A DNA stretch of 64,000 nt from JADJVL01 sp046331545 (GCA_046331545.1 JAXLQR010000002.1:2170001-2234000), one strand, 5' to 3'; counted from the first letter of the stretch, positions 30,821 through 40,569 are shown. A program made the numbers and translations. Notes: generated by a model from the letters alone, not told the origin.

Positions 30821-30824
30821 GGTC

Positions 30825-32609
30825 ATGCCGCGCATCCGCATCCTCTCCGACCAGGTGGCGAACCAGATCGCCGCCGGCGAGGTCGTGGAACGGCCGGCCT
30901 CGGTGCTCAAGGAGCTGGTGGAGAACGCCCTGGACGCGGGGGCTTCGCGGCTGGACCTGGCCTGGGAGGAGGGCGGCCGGCGGCTGCTGGAAGTCGCCGA
31001 CGACGGCTGCGGCATGGCTCGCGACGACCTCTACATGGCCCTGGAGCGCCACGCCACGAGCAAGGTGCGCACGGCGGACGATCTGGGGCATCTCGCGACT
31101 TTCGGTTTCCGGGGCGAGGCGCTGCCCAGCATCGCGTCGGTCACCCGGTTCGAACTGCACAGCGGCGAGGGCGAGGGCGAGGGCCACCGCCTGCGCAGCG
31201 AGTTTGGCGTGATCAAGGAGGTCCAGCCCGCGCCGCGGAGCCGAGGCACCACGGTGACGGTGCGCGACCTCTTCGCCCAGCTCCCAGCCCGGCGCCGCTT
31301 CCTCAAGCGCGTGGAGACCGAACACGCCCACCTCTGGGGCGTGGCCACCCGCCTTGCCCTCGCGACCCCCGATGTCCACTGGCGGATCCGCACGGACCGG
31401 GGCGCCGAACTCAACCTTCCGCCTGTTCCCGACGCCGGCGCCCGCCTGGCCCCGTTGCTGGGCGAGAAGATGGCCGCCCTCGTGCCTTTCGTGAACGGCG
31501 AGGCGCCCTGGCAGATCCACGGCTGGATCTCGCCCCCGGACCTCAGCTTCCGGGACCGCAACCACCTGTACCTGTTCGTGAATGGCCGCAGCGTTCGGGA
31601 CCGCCTCCTGCTGGCGGCCCTGGCCGAGGGCTGGGAGGGCTTCTTCCCCAAGGGCGCCTATCCCGCCGCCGTCCTCTTCCTGGACCTGCCCCCCGAGGCC
31701 GTGGACGTGAACGTGCACCCCACCAAGGCCGAGGTGCGCTTCCGCGAGCCCCACCGCGTCTTCCCCTGGGTGGCCCGCGCGACACGGGAGGCCTGGGAGC
31801 AGCTGCGGGGTGGCCTGGCCTCGGTGCTCGAGCTGCCGCCCAAGCCGGCGGAGGTGGACGCCGAGGGCCCGCTCCGGGCCGCGGCCCAGCTGCACCCGCG
31901 GCTCTGGGGTCCGCCTTCCGCGACGGGCGCCGCCCCGGCGCTGGCCTCCGCCTTCGGCGAGGCGGACCTGGACCGGGCCTACGGCGCGGTCCCGCCCCCC
32001 GCCCGGGCCGCGGAAGCGGAGGCCGAGCTCGAGGTGCGCTATCTCGGGGCCTTCGAGGCGACCTACCTCCTGGCGGAAGTCCAGGGCGAGAAGGAGCCCG
32101 AGCTCTGGATCGTGGACCAGCACGTGGCCCACGAGCGCATCCTCTTCGAACGGCTCTTCCTGCGCCGGCACCGCCCGGCGCTGCAGCCCCTGCTGCCGCC
32201 GAAGGTCCTCGCGCTCGGCCCCGCCGCCGTGTCCCGGCTTGCCCCATTCCTCGAGGAGATGCAGGCGGTGGGCGTCGAGGTGGAGGCCTTCGGGGCCGGC
32301 GCCCTGGTGGTGCGCGCCCTCCCCGACTTCCTCGCCGAGCGCGATCCCGAATCCCTCGTCACGGACCTGCTGCACCGCCTGGAGGCGGGCGGGAAGCCGG
32401 ACCTGGAGGCCTTCCGCAGGGACCTCAACGCCGAGCTGGCTTGCCGGGCCGCCATCAAGAAGCACGCGCGGCTCAGCCCGGAACTGGCCACGCGGCTCAT
32501 CGCCGACCTCATGGCCTGCGAAGTCCCCCACACCTGTCCCCACGGCCGGCCCATCGTGAAGAGGCTCACCCTGGGCGAGCTGGATCGGAGCTTCGGCCGG
32601 CGCGTCTGA
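30825..32609 (+). CDS. mutL: DNA mismatch repair protein MutL with endonuclease motif
   Basis: A 594-residue mismatch-repair ATPase. The GHKL N-terminus has QIAAGEVVERPASVLKELVE, then DDGCGM and TFGFRGEALPSIASV. The C-terminal domain carries a nicking-endonuclease motif in the form DQHVAHERILFE (consensus DQHA(x)2E(x)4E, with Val for Ala), plus ACRAAIKK and CPHGRP, so it should nick DNA itself like most non-enteric MutL. No mutS or miaA is beside it. A -10-like element ends six bases before the ATG and there is no Shine-Dalgarno. It ends seven bases from the convergent sigma-54 activator gene. Confidence 0.96.
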   Translation: MPRIRILSDQVANQIAAGEVVERPASVLKELVENALDAGASRLDLAWEEGGRRLLEVADDGCGMARDDLYMALERHATSKVRTADDLGHLATFGFRGEALPSIASVTRFELHSGEGEGEGHRLRSEFGVIKEVQPAPRSRGTTVTVRDLFAQLPARRRFLKRVETEHAHLWGVATRLALATPDVHWRIRTDRGAELNLPPVPDAGARLAPLLGEKMAALVPFVNGEAPWQIHGWISPPDLSFRDRNHLYLFVNGRSVRDRLLLAALAEGWEGFFPKGAYPAAVLFLDLPPEAVDVNVHPTKAEVRFREPHRVFPWVARATREAWEQLRGGLASVLELPPKPAEVDAEGPLRAAAQLHPRLWGPPSATGAAPALASAFGEADLDRAYGAVPPPARAAEAEAELEVRYLGAFEATYLLAEVQGEKEPELWIVDQHVAHERILFERLFLRRHRPALQPLLPPKVLALGPAAVSRLAPFLEEMQAVGVEVEAFGAGALVVRALPDFLAERDPESLVTDLLHRLEAGGKPDLEAFRRDLNAELACRAAIKKHARLSPELATRLIADLMACEVPHTCPHGRPIVKRLTLGELDRSFGRRV

Positions 32610-32616
32610 GGGCGGC

Positions 32617-35600
32617 TCAGGGGCTGCGGAGCCGCTCCGCGACGAGGTCGATGCCCAGGCGCTTCGCCGTGAGGTAGATGGCCGGCCGGGCGAGGCCCAG
32701 GGCGTCCGCGGCCGCCGCGGCATTGAAGCCGTGGCGACGGAGGGTCTCCAGCAGCAGGTCCTTCTGGAAGGCGTGGGTGGCGTCGGCCCAGCGGCGCTGG
32801 GTGGCATCCGGCGCCTCCAGCTCGGGGAAGTGGGAAGGCTTCAAGGGGCCTTCCCCGCAGCGGAGCAGCGCCCGGTCCAGCGCGTGGCGCAGCTCGCGGA
32901 CGTTGCCCGGCCAGGGCAGCCGCGCCAGCGCTTCCGCGAGACCCGCGGACAGGTCCGGCGCCGGCCGTCCCAGTCCCTTGGCCGCCTGGGCCACCAGCCG
33001 TGGCAGCAGGTAGGCGAATTCGTGGCGACGCTCGGCCAGCGTGGGCATGCGCAGCACCGTGCCCTTGAGGCGGAAGAGCAGGTCCTGCCGGAAGGCCCCC
33101 GTGGCCGCCAACTCGTCCAGGGACTTGTGGGTGGCGGCCACGAAGCGCACATCCACCGCCACGGCCCGCTCCCCGCCGACCCTGCGCACCTCCCGCTCCT
33201 GCAGCACCCGCAGCAGCAGGGACTGCACCCGGGGGGACACGTCGGCGATCTCGTCCAGGAAAAGGGTTCCGCCCTCCGCCTGCTCGATGGCGCCGCGGCG
33301 CTCGCGGTCGGCACCGGTGAAGGCGCCCTTCACGTGGCCGAAGAGCTCGCTCTCCAGGAGGCTCTCCGCGAGGGCGCTGCAGTTCACCGGAACCAGCGGG
33401 CCGGGCCGCCCGCTCAGCCGATGCACCTCCCGCGCGGCCAGCTCCTTGCCGCTCCCCGTGGGGCCGAGGAGCAGGACCGGCAGGGGCGACGGCGCGACCC
33501 GGGCGAGATCCCGCATGAGGGAGGCCATGGGCTCGCTGCCGTCGTGGAGGAGCCCGGACGCGGCGTCCGGGGGCGGCACCGGCTCGAGGGGGTTCAGCCG
33601 CGCCAGCCAGGGCGCCAGGATCCCCGGGTCCTCGGCTTCCACGGGCGCGTCCGCGGGCGCGGACCCCAGCAGGCAGGCGCCCACGGTCTCCCCCTCCCAG
33701 GCCAGGGGGAGGCCCCGCCACACCCATCCCTCCGCCTCGAGGGGCGCCACGGCGCCTTCGGCCCGGAGCCGTGTCAGGAGTCCTGTCGGAGGGGCGGGTC
33801 CCCGGCCGAACTGCAGGGGCCAGCCGCTGCCGCCGTGCAGGAACCAGGCGGGCCCGGGATGCGCCCGCATCCAGGCGTCGATCACCGAGCGCGGATCCGC
33901 TTCGCCGATCTTCGGCGGCGCGGGCCACAGGGCCTGGAGGCGGGCCAGGTGGTGGACCGACTCGGCCCGGGCGGCGATGGCCTGCAGGGCGACCAGCCGA
34001 TACCCGGTGCGCGCATCGGGGCGGGCCTCCAGCACCAGGAGCCCCGTCTCCAGGCGCTGCCACTGGTCCACGCAGGCCTCCCACGTCTCCCAGAAGGGGG
34101 CCATGTCCGACCCGGCCTGCAGGGCCTCCCGGATCCGCCAGCGCACCTGGAAGGGCGGCGTCAGCCCCTCGGGTTCCTGCCGGGCCCCGGCCAGGATATG
34201 GTCGAGCAGGCGCCTGAATTCCTCGTGGCGAACCCGGGGGGCCAGGTCCTTGAGGGCCACCAGGTCTTCCCGGGCCAGGGCCAGGTCCGCGAGGTTGATC
34301 CAGGCCTCCGGGAATTCCGGGATCTCGCGGGTGAGGTCCTGCCAGATCGCCTCGGCCTTGCGAAGATCGCCATACAGGGCGGACACGAAAGCCTCCTCGT
34401 TCCGCCGGTGGTGGGCCGTGCGCGGTTTGGCCATGGCCCGGTAGAACCGGTAGGCCCCCATGTCGGCCCACATGAGGGCGGCCTGGGCCGCGTTGGAGGC
34501 GGCCCGCTCGGCCCAGGTCGGCGAGGCGAGGCGCTGGAAGTGCGCGAAGGCGAGGCGGAAGGCCCAGAGGGAGGTTTCGAGATCCACGGCCTGGAAGGCC
34601 CGGATGCCTTCCGCCATCCAGTGGAAGGGGTCCGCGCAGGGATGGGGGCCCGAACCCCAGGAGGGATACCCTGGCCCGGGCTCGGGGCGCTGCCCTCCCC
34701 ACCGGGCCCGGACCCGATCCCAGACCGGGTGTCCCGCCGGCGGGGGGCAGGCCGGGCGCTCGGCCTGCTCCTCCAGGTCCGCCCGCAGCGCCGCTTCCCA
34801 GCCCGGGGGGACGAGGCCCGGAAGGCGCCCGGCCAGCAGCTCCGCCAGGCCGGCTTCAGGCTCCTGGCCGACCGCGAGCCCCCCCGCCTCGGCGAAGCCC
34901 TGCAGGCCCCCTGGCCCGGCCCCCCAGCCTCGGGCCCAGGCCCTGAGGTTGGGGTGCACCACCACCCTTCCGTCCGGAAGCTCGTGAAGGAAAGCCTGGG
35001 GGAGGTCCGGGGGCTCCCCCCTCCCGCCGGGGTCGGGCAGGAAGGGCTCCAGCCGAGGGCGGAGGGTTCCCCAGGAAAGACCGGCGGGGGGGTCGCCCTC
35101 CGGCAGCAGGCGCCCCTCTGGATCCATCCTCGAGAGCAGGATCTCCCACCATCCCGGGGGCAGGATCCGGAGGTCGGGGGGCACCAGGTCCTCGAGGAAG
35201 GGGGGCAGGAGCAGCCCTCCGTCGGGAGCCACCGCCCCGAGCAGCGGCACCCAGGCCAGCCGCGTGGGCAGGTCGAGGAGCAGGCTCCCGAGGGCCATCC
35301 AGGGCGCCCCGTCCCCCGCCAGGAGCGCCTCCCAGCAGGCTCCCTCCAGCTCGGATTCCCGGGCGCCCCGGCGAGTCGCGTCGGCCTGGGCGCTCCCATG
35401 GCGCAGCAGGGCCACCCAGGCTTCCGGAGGGACGGGCTGGAAGGCTTCCGGGGGCGCCACGAGCCGCGGGGGCTGGGGTCGCCGGCCGATCCACTCCGCC
35501 ACTGGCCAACGCCGGTCCCGGCCCCCGAGCACCCAGGCCTGCCCGAGGGCCGCGAGGGCCCAGGCCCGGTCCCCCCAGCGCCGGCCCCGGGTCATGGGCC

Positions 35601-35655
35601 AGGGAGCCTTCCAGTGCCCCAGCCAGCAGGCGCGCAGGGCCGGCGCCGGGATCAC
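32617..35655 (-). CDS. Sigma-54-dependent activator with a long unrecognised N-terminus
   Basis: A 1012-residue regulator. The last third is a complete sigma-54 activator: Walker A GPTGSGKE (about 731), ELFGHVKGAFTGADRERRG with the sigma-54 contact loop GAFTGA (about 775), Walker B GGTLFLDEIAD, and a C-terminal Fis-type helix-turn-helix (FNAAAAADALGLARPAIYLT). The first 600 or so residues are Trp/Pro/Leu-rich with no family I know; TPR-like helices follow (about 470-560), then a GAF-like part before the AAA+ domain. It lacks a phosphoacceptor receiver. The GTG start overlaps the aroA stop (GTGA), so it is coupled to aroA at the end of a six-gene operon. Confidence 0.88.
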   Translation of the reverse strand: MIPAPALRACWLGHWKAPWPMTRGRRWGDRAWALAALGQAWVLGGRDRRWPVAEWIGRRPQPPRLVAPPEAFQPVPPEAWVALLRHGSAQADATRRGARESELEGACWEALLAGDGAPWMALGSLLLDLPTRLAWVPLLGAVAPDGGLLLPPFLEDLVPPDLRILPPGWWEILLSRMDPEGRLLPEGDPPAGLSWGTLRPRLEPFLPDPGGRGEPPDLPQAFLHELPDGRVVVHPNLRAWARGWGAGPGGLQGFAEAGGLAVGQEPEAGLAELLAGRLPGLVPPGWEAALRADLEEQAERPACPPPAGHPVWDRVRARWGGQRPEPGPGYPSWGSGPHPCADPFHWMAEGIRAFQAVDLETSLWAFRLAFAHFQRLASPTWAERAASNAAQAALMWADMGAYRFYRAMAKPRTAHHRRNEEAFVSALYGDLRKAEAIWQDLTREIPEFPEAWINLADLALAREDLVALKDLAPRVRHEEFRRLLDHILAGARQEPEGLTPPFQVRWRIREALQAGSDMAPFWETWEACVDQWQRLETGLLVLEARPDARTGYRLVALQAIAARAESVHHLARLQALWPAPPKIGEADPRSVIDAWMRAHPGPAWFLHGGSGWPLQFGRGPAPPTGLLTRLRAEGAVAPLEAEGWVWRGLPLAWEGETVGACLLGSAPADAPVEAEDPGILAPWLARLNPLEPVPPPDAASGLLHDGSEPMASLMRDLARVAPSPLPVLLLGPTGSGKELAAREVHRLSGRPGPLVPVNCSALAESLLESELFGHVKGAFTGADRERRGAIEQAEGGTLFLDEIADVSPRVQSLLLRVLQEREVRRVGGERAVAVDVRFVAATHKSLDELAATGAFRQDLLFRLKGTVLRMPTLAERRHEFAYLLPRLVAQAAKGLGRPAPDLSAGLAEALARLPWPGNVRELRHALDRALLRCGEGPLKPSHFPELEAPDATQRRWADATHAFQKDLLLETLRRHGFNAAAAADALGLARPAIYLTAKRLGIDLVAERLRSP

Positions 35656-36926
35656 GGCAGCCGCCCCAGCATGCGATCCCAGGCCGGCCAGAAGTCCGGG
35701 AAGGTCTTGGCGACGCAGTGCGGGTCCAGGACCTCGCCGCCGCGCCGCAGGCCTCCCACCGCGGCGGCGAAGGCCATGCGGTGGTCGTTGCGCGGGTCGA
35801 AGGGGACCCGGGGCCCGGGATCGGGTCCGGGCTGCACCCTCAGCGTATGGTCGCCCTCGATCTCCGCGCGACCGCCGAGCCAGCGCACCAGTTCCGCCGA
35901 AGCGTCCAGGCGGTCGCACTCCTTCAGGGGCAGGGTCTGCAGGCCCGTGAGCACGGAGGGCCCGGGAGCCAGGGCCGCCACGGCGGCCAGCACCGGTCCG
36001 AGGTCCGGGCAGGATTCCAGGTCGGCGTCCAGGCCTCGGCGAAGCGGGCCGGCCAGGGTCAGCGTGTCCCCCTGCCACCGGGCGGTGCAGCCCGCGGTTT
36101 CGAGGATGGCGACCATGGCCCGGTCCCCCTGCACATCCTCGGGGTCCAGGGGTTCGAGGGTGAGGCTGCGGCCCGTCACCGCCGCCGCCGCGAGGAAGGC
36201 CGCGGCGCCGCTCCAGTCGGCGGAGATCGTGCCCTGCCAGGGCCGGAGGCCGCCGGGCACGTCCAGGCGGTCGCCTTCGAGCCGGGCGGCGCAGCCGAAG
36301 GCCTGCATCCAGCGGCAGGTGAGGGCCAGATAGCTGAGGCTGGCCGGGGGGCGGGTCCAGGTGAGCGTCCCCCCTTCGGGAAGCGCGGCCGCCGCCAGGG
36401 CGAGGCCCGTGATGAACTGGCTGCTGAGGCTGCCGTCCACCTCGGCCCGCAGGTGCCGGGGAGGCCGCGGGACCGGGTGGAGGATGCCCCCTTCCGGCGC
36501 GGCGATCCAGCGGGCCCCCGCGCCCTCCAGGGGCACCAGCAGCGGGCCCAGGGGGCGCTCGAAGAGCCGGGCTTCCCCGGTGATCCGGAAGGCGCCCTCC
36601 CCGTGGAGGGCCAGCCAGGGCAGGAGGAAGCGCAGGGAGGTTCCCGAGGCCCCCAGCCAGAGCGCCGAGCCGGCCCGGGGCCGGGCCCCGCCCTGCACCC
36701 GCCAGGCCCCGGCGGAGGCCTCCACCGGCGTGCCCAGGGCTCGGAGGCTCTGCCGCATCCAGCGGGTGTCCTCGGCCTCCAGCCCGCCCCGCAACACGGA
36801 GGTCCCCGGCGCCATCGCCGCCAGGAGCAGGACCCGGTTCGTGACGGACTTGGAGCCCGGCAGGGGGACACCTGCCAGGGGCTGGCCGGACGGCAGAAAG
36901 GTGTCACGCGGCAATGACAGAGGCAT
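35652..36926 (-). CDS. aroA: 3-phosphoshikimate 1-carboxyvinyltransferase (EPSP synthase)
   Basis: A 424-residue enzyme of the shikimate pathway that joins phosphoenolpyruvate to shikimate-3-phosphate. Signatures: LPGSKSVTNRVLLLAAMAPG near the N-terminus, GASGTSLRFLLPWLAL, DGSLSSQFITGLALA, the catalytic-region LKECDR and DHRMAFAAAVGGL near the end. The ATG at 36926 gives the family N-terminus and has CGAGGG upstream; the frame is open 12 codons further. It is an odd neighbour for envelope genes upstream and a regulator downstream (GTGA overlap). Those contacts may reflect operon packing rather than shared function. Confidence 0.94.
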   Translation of the reverse strand: MPLSLPRDTFLPSGQPLAGVPLPGSKSVTNRVLLLAAMAPGTSVLRGGLEAEDTRWMRQSLRALGTPVEASAGAWRVQGGARPRAGSALWLGASGTSLRFLLPWLALHGEGAFRITGEARLFERPLGPLLVPLEGAGARWIAAPEGGILHPVPRPPRHLRAEVDGSLSSQFITGLALAAAALPEGGTLTWTRPPASLSYLALTCRWMQAFGCAARLEGDRLDVPGGLRPWQGTISADWSGAAAFLAAAAVTGRSLTLEPLDPEDVQGDRAMVAILETAGCTARWQGDTLTLAGPLRRGLDADLESCPDLGPVLAAVAALAPGPSVLTGLQTLPLKECDRLDASAELVRWLGGRAEIEGDHTLRVQPGPDPGPRVPFDPRNDHRMAFAAAVGGLRRGGEVLDPHCVAKTFPDFWPAWDRMLGRLP

Positions 36927-36962
36927 CCCTCGAAGGGTCGCCCAGGGAAAGGCTCCCTGCAA

Positions 36963-38048
36963 TCAGAACCGTTTCGTGATCCCGACCATCGTCCGCTTGA
37001 AGCCCACGGTCGCGGGAGGTGCCACGTTCCGGCGCCGCTGGTCCACCACGGTGTAGCTCAGGCTCCATTTCCGGGGAAGCGGCAGCTGGAGCACGTAGCG
37101 CTCGCCGTCGGCGTTGGCGTGGTGCCACCAGAGGTCGCCGTTCACCGAGGCCAGGGCCCCGGTGGGGGCCAGGAGCTGCCGGATGTAGCCGACCTTCGGC
37201 CACCAGGGACGCGTGCTGGCGCCGAGCCACACCTGCAGCTCCTCGCCCCGCTCCCCGGTGTCCTTGTTCCGGTGGCGCAGTCCCTTCACCTCCACGGGCA
37301 CGTCGCCAGACCAAAGGACGGCGGCGCCGAAGGTGTCGAAGCGGAACTCCGGGTCCAGGTAGGAGCCTCCCGGACCCGGAGGGTTCTGGCGGCGGAAGTT
37401 CGCGGCGTCCTTCTGCCGGGCCTCCAGCCTCCAGGGGCCGCCGTAGGCGGTCCAGGCGATCGGTCCGGTGCTGAGCTTCAGCACGGCCTGCACCCCGGTC
37501 AGCTTCACCTCGCCGTGGAGGGGCAGGCGGATGGTGCCGGCCTCCGCGCGCAAGCCCAGTTCCTCCAGCCCCGAGGCCTCGTGGCGCCAGAAGAGCCGCG
37601 CGCCGCCGCCCCTCAGCCGCAGGTCCGGGTCGAAGAGGCTCTCCTGGTGCAGGAGCCCGTTCTCCACCAGGCCTCCGTGCACTTCGACCCCGCCGGAGGC
37701 GCCGAGGGCCCGAAGCCTCAGCTCCGCCAGGTCCAGCCCGCTGCCATTGCTGCGCTCGTTGTCGAGCCAGGTGATGAAGTCACGGTTCGAATCGCTGCCT
37801 GCGCGGTGGTAGGAGCCCACCTTGACCTGCCACCAGTCGGAGTCGCCACCGAACTCCCAGCGCAGCCGCAGGCGCAGGCGGTTCCGTTCCAGGGCCTTGC
37901 GCGTGGCCGGATCGAATTCCACCCGGTCGTGGACCGCCTCCACCTCAGCCTTCGGCCTCCACCAGGCCGGCCTGGACTCCTGGAAGTACTGGGGTTGCTG
38001 GGCGGCGAGGGTGGCGGCGAGCGCCAGCGGCAGGAGCGGGCGGCGCAC
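36963..38048 (-). CDS. Predicted outer-membrane beta-barrel (putative porin)
   Basis: A 361-residue exported protein with a short signal (MRRPLLPLALAATLAAQ) and repeated amphipathic strands (RLRLRLRWEFGGDSDWWQVKVG; AGTIRLPLHGEVKLTGVQAVLKL), ending TMVGITKRF with the C-terminal Phe typical of barrels. It resembles generic putative porins of Acidobacteria and Proteobacteria; the ligand is unknown. The start codon is GTG at 38048, nine bases after the upstream stop. It lies fourth in the six-gene operon, behind other envelope proteins. Confidence 0.78.
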   Translation of the reverse strand: MRRPLLPLALAATLAAQQPQYFQESRPAWWRPKAEVEAVHDRVEFDPATRKALERNRLRLRLRWEFGGDSDWWQVKVGSYHRAGSDSNRDFITWLDNERSNGSGLDLAELRLRALGASGGVEVHGGLVENGLLHQESLFDPDLRLRGGGARLFWRHEASGLEELGLRAEAGTIRLPLHGEVKLTGVQAVLKLSTGPIAWTAYGGPWRLEARQKDAANFRRQNPPGPGGSYLDPEFRFDTFGAAVLWSGDVPVEVKGLRHRNKDTGERGEELQVWLGASTRPWWPKVGYIRQLLAPTGALASVNGDLWWHHANADGERYVLQLPLPRKWSLSYTVVDQRRRNVAPPATVGFKRTMVGITKRF

Positions 38049-38057
38049 GGGCGGACC

Positions 38058-38462
38058 CTAGCGGATGTTCTCGAGGAGGGGCTTGGTGATGCGCTTGTCC
38101 ACCTTCACGTCGTACTTGTAGAACCCGTAGAAGTCGACGGTGGTGGTGTAGTTCAGGGTGACCGTGCAGGAGCCCATGCCGCTATCCCCGCCGGACCGCT
38201 TCACCACCTGGACGGCACGGGGACGCAGGGCCTGCTCGACCCCGATGGTGCGGGCTTCCTCCAGGAGCTCCCGGAGGAGGACCTCCTCGGCCCGGCCCGA
38301 CGCGCTTTCGGCCTTGCGCTCGGCGGCGTCCTCCATCTGGTTGTCCTTGTAGAACACCGGGACGATCTTGATGGCGATGGCCGCGAGGATGGCGAAGACG
38401 ACCAGGGCGCTGATGCAGCCGACCTTGCCTTCGCCGCGCTGGCGGGTGCGGAACGGGGTCAT
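38058..38462 (-). CDS. Single-pass membrane protein, DUF4845-like
   Basis: A 134-residue protein. A basic N-terminus ending in Gly (RTRQRGEGKVG) leads to one hydrophobic helix (ISALVVFAILAAIAIKIVPV), then a soluble domain with a conserved-looking beta part (CTVTLNYTTTVDFYGFYKYD). The start resembles a pilin-like or DUF4845 anchor. No function is assigned. It lies 27 bases after the PEGA protein gene and nine before the barrel gene, in an envelope-protein operon. Confidence 0.68.
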   Translation of the reverse strand: MTPFRTRQRGEGKVGCISALVVFAILAAIAIKIVPVFYKDNQMEDAAERKAESASGRAEEVLLRELLEEARTIGVEQALRPRAVQVVKRSGGDSGMGSCTVTLNYTTTVDFYGFYKYDVKVDKRITKPLLENIR

Positions 38463-38489
38463 GGAAGCCTCCAGGTGGGAAAGCCAGCC

Positions 38490-40568
38490 TCAGGGCTTGA
38501 GGTCGTCCAGGGCCTGCTGGGCCAGGGGCGCGACCAGGGGGCCGTCGGGCCCGAAGAGGGTGGCGAGGGGATGTTTCAAGGCGAGGTTGAAGGCGTTGAT
38601 CGCTTCGGGAGTATAGGCGCTTCCAAGGCGGAGCAGACAGATTCCCATGTAGTACTGGACGGTGCCCGCGCTGACCCCCCGTTCGCTGGTGAACCGGGCC
38701 TCCCGGAGCAGTTCCAGGGCCTTGTCGAAGCGCCGGAAATGCATGGCGGCGATGGCCTGGTTCAGCTTCAGGGCGGCCTGCTCGTCCCCTTTCGCGGCGA
38801 GGGCCTTCAGCTTGAGGTCCGCCAGGAGGAAGGGGTAGGCGAGGCCGGGAGCGTTGAGGGGGATCTCGAGGGGGCTCGAATCCACCCGGAGCTCGCTGGG
38901 GACCCCCATCTGGGTGACCTGGACGTTCTTCCCCACGTTGGCGGCGAGGACCTGGGCCAGGTCGCGCACGGAGGGAACCGGCTTCCCGTTGACGGTGGCG
39001 AAGCTCCGGAAAGGCCGGATGCCCTCCTTCATCACCGCGGGATCGCCGTCGAGGACGTGGGGACCCGGCTCGAAGCCCGCGACGTCCAGCAGCACGACGC
39101 CCAGGCTCGGCTCCCACAGGGGCGGGCGGCGGTTCATCCGGAGCACCAGGTCGGACACGGGGTCGTTGTCCAGGGGGCGGTCGAGGAAGCGCTGCTCCTC
39201 GCCGTCCAGGGTGGCCAGGACGAGCTCCACCTGGATGCCCGCGGGCCCCCGCAGCGGGCGGGCCACGAGGGTGAGTTCGGCGTCGCGGGAGGCCTGCAGC
39301 CGGAGGAGGGCCTCGGCGGGGGTCTCGTTTTCCCGGGCCGGCAGGCAGGCCACCTCCGCGAGCCGGCCGGCGAGCCCCGCCAGCGCCTGGGCGAGTCGGG
39401 CGCGGCCGGGGAACTCGTCCGAGCCCTCGATGCCCAGGATGGCCAAGCGCGGCTTGGGCCTCGCCTCGACCTTCACGGACCGGTCCTCGGGAAGGACCAG
39501 GCGCTCCGCGTAGCCGCCCTGGGGGAACTTCACCACCAGGTCGTAGCTGCCCGAGCAGAGGGAGAGGGCCGCCTGGGGCAGCGGGCCGTGGCTCTGGCCG
39601 TTCAGGAAGAGCTCGCCGCCGGGGCTGGCGCTGGTGACGGTCAGGGTGCCCTTGGAGGGATCCAGCTTGAAGGGGGCCAGGGTGTGGTCCGCGAAGGGGG
39701 AGGTGTACTTCTCGGCGATCTCCACCTTCACGGGCTTGAAGCAGGGGGCCCGCAGCTCGAGGGTATGCCTGCCACCCTTCACGTCCCCGATCACGAAGGC
39801 GGCGGAGAAGTCCTCGGCCTTCAGGCCCAGGGGCTCCGCGAGGGGGGCCAGCTCGGGGCCCGCCTTCCCGGCGCTGCGGCCGATGGGGCGGCCATCGAAG
39901 AGCACTTCCGCGCCACTCGGGTGGACGTAGACCGTGAGGGTGCTCGAGACCCGGGTGAGCTTGAAGTCGGCGGTGGCGGTCGCGCCGGGGGCCACGGTGG
40001 CCTTGACCTCCTGGGTCTCGTACCCGGGCCTGCTGTACGCGAGGGTGTGGGCCCCGGCGGAGAGGCGCGCGGAGGGGCCGGGGGCCATCGGCCGGCCATC
40101 CACCGCGAGGCTTCCGCCCTCGGGCTGGAAGGTGAACTGCAGCACGCCGGTCCTGGAGGCCCGGAGGGCGTCGAAGACGGCGGCCAGCCGGCTGGTGGCG
40201 AGGCTTCGGTCGATGTCGTAGTCCGGCGCCAGGTCGATGAGGCTTTCGAGCCGGCGGGCGGCGTTGGGCCGCTTCTCGGGAACCCGGTCGTCGAGCACCG
40301 CGAGCCAGGCGTAGGTCTCGCAAAGCTGGGCCAGGGCCTCGGCGTCGAGGGTCCGGGCCCGCGGCTCCAGGGCCGCCAGCACCATCTCGAACTTCGCCAC
40401 CGCCCCGTCCCGGTCGCCGGACGTGGTCCAGAGCGCCTTCGCCTGGGCGATGGACTCCTTCAGCGCGTCCCGGGCCGGGGCGGGCTGGGTGGCCGCCGGA
40501 GGGGCCGCCGGCGCCTGGGGGCGGGGGGCGGCGAGGGCCGGCAGGGCGAGGAGGAGCAGGGCGAGCAT
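38490..40568 (-). CDS. PEGA-repeat envelope protein with TPR-like ends
   Basis: A 692-residue exported protein. The signal peptide is short (MLALLLLALPALAAPRP). Helical, TPR-like sequence follows (about 30-125). Next come several PEGA-type beta modules, recognisable as FQPEGGSLAVDGRPM, VHPSGAEVLFDGRPIG and SASPGGELFLNGQSHG. A PDZ-like stretch (about 530-570) and a C-terminal TPR-like region end the protein. PEGA domains occur in surface proteins and are thought to bind envelope polymers. The ATG is one base after the upstream stop (TGACATG), so it is coupled to the propeller protein. Confidence 0.82.
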   Translation of the reverse strand: MLALLLLALPALAAPRPQAPAAPPAATQPAPARDALKESIAQAKALWTTSGDRDGAVAKFEMVLAALEPRARTLDAEALAQLCETYAWLAVLDDRVPEKRPNAARRLESLIDLAPDYDIDRSLATSRLAAVFDALRASRTGVLQFTFQPEGGSLAVDGRPMAPGPSARLSAGAHTLAYSRPGYETQEVKATVAPGATATADFKLTRVSSTLTVYVHPSGAEVLFDGRPIGRSAGKAGPELAPLAEPLGLKAEDFSAAFVIGDVKGGRHTLELRAPCFKPVKVEIAEKYTSPFADHTLAPFKLDPSKGTLTVTSASPGGELFLNGQSHGPLPQAALSLCSGSYDLVVKFPQGGYAERLVLPEDRSVKVEARPKPRLAILGIEGSDEFPGRARLAQALAGLAGRLAEVACLPARENETPAEALLRLQASRDAELTLVARPLRGPAGIQVELVLATLDGEEQRFLDRPLDNDPVSDLVLRMNRRPPLWEPSLGVVLLDVAGFEPGPHVLDGDPAVMKEGIRPFRSFATVNGKPVPSVRDLAQVLAANVGKNVQVTQMGVPSELRVDSSPLEIPLNAPGLAYPFLLADLKLKALAAKGDEQAALKLNQAIAAMHFRRFDKALELLREARFTSERGVSAGTVQYYMGICLLRLGSAYTPEAINAFNLALKHPLATLFGPDGPLVAPLAQQALDDLKP

Positions 40569-40569
40569 G

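Noticed and set aside
32731..36333. A 1200-codon open frame on the plus strand
   Set aside because: It is antisense to the sigma-54 activator and aroA, and its product is a low-complexity Arg/Gly/Pro/His mix. Such frames are a by-product of high G+C at third positions.
38055..38060. TAGGGT six bases before the barrel gene's GTG as a leaderless promoter
   Set aside because: The TAG is also the stop codon of the preceding gene in a tight operon, so the match is likely coincidental.
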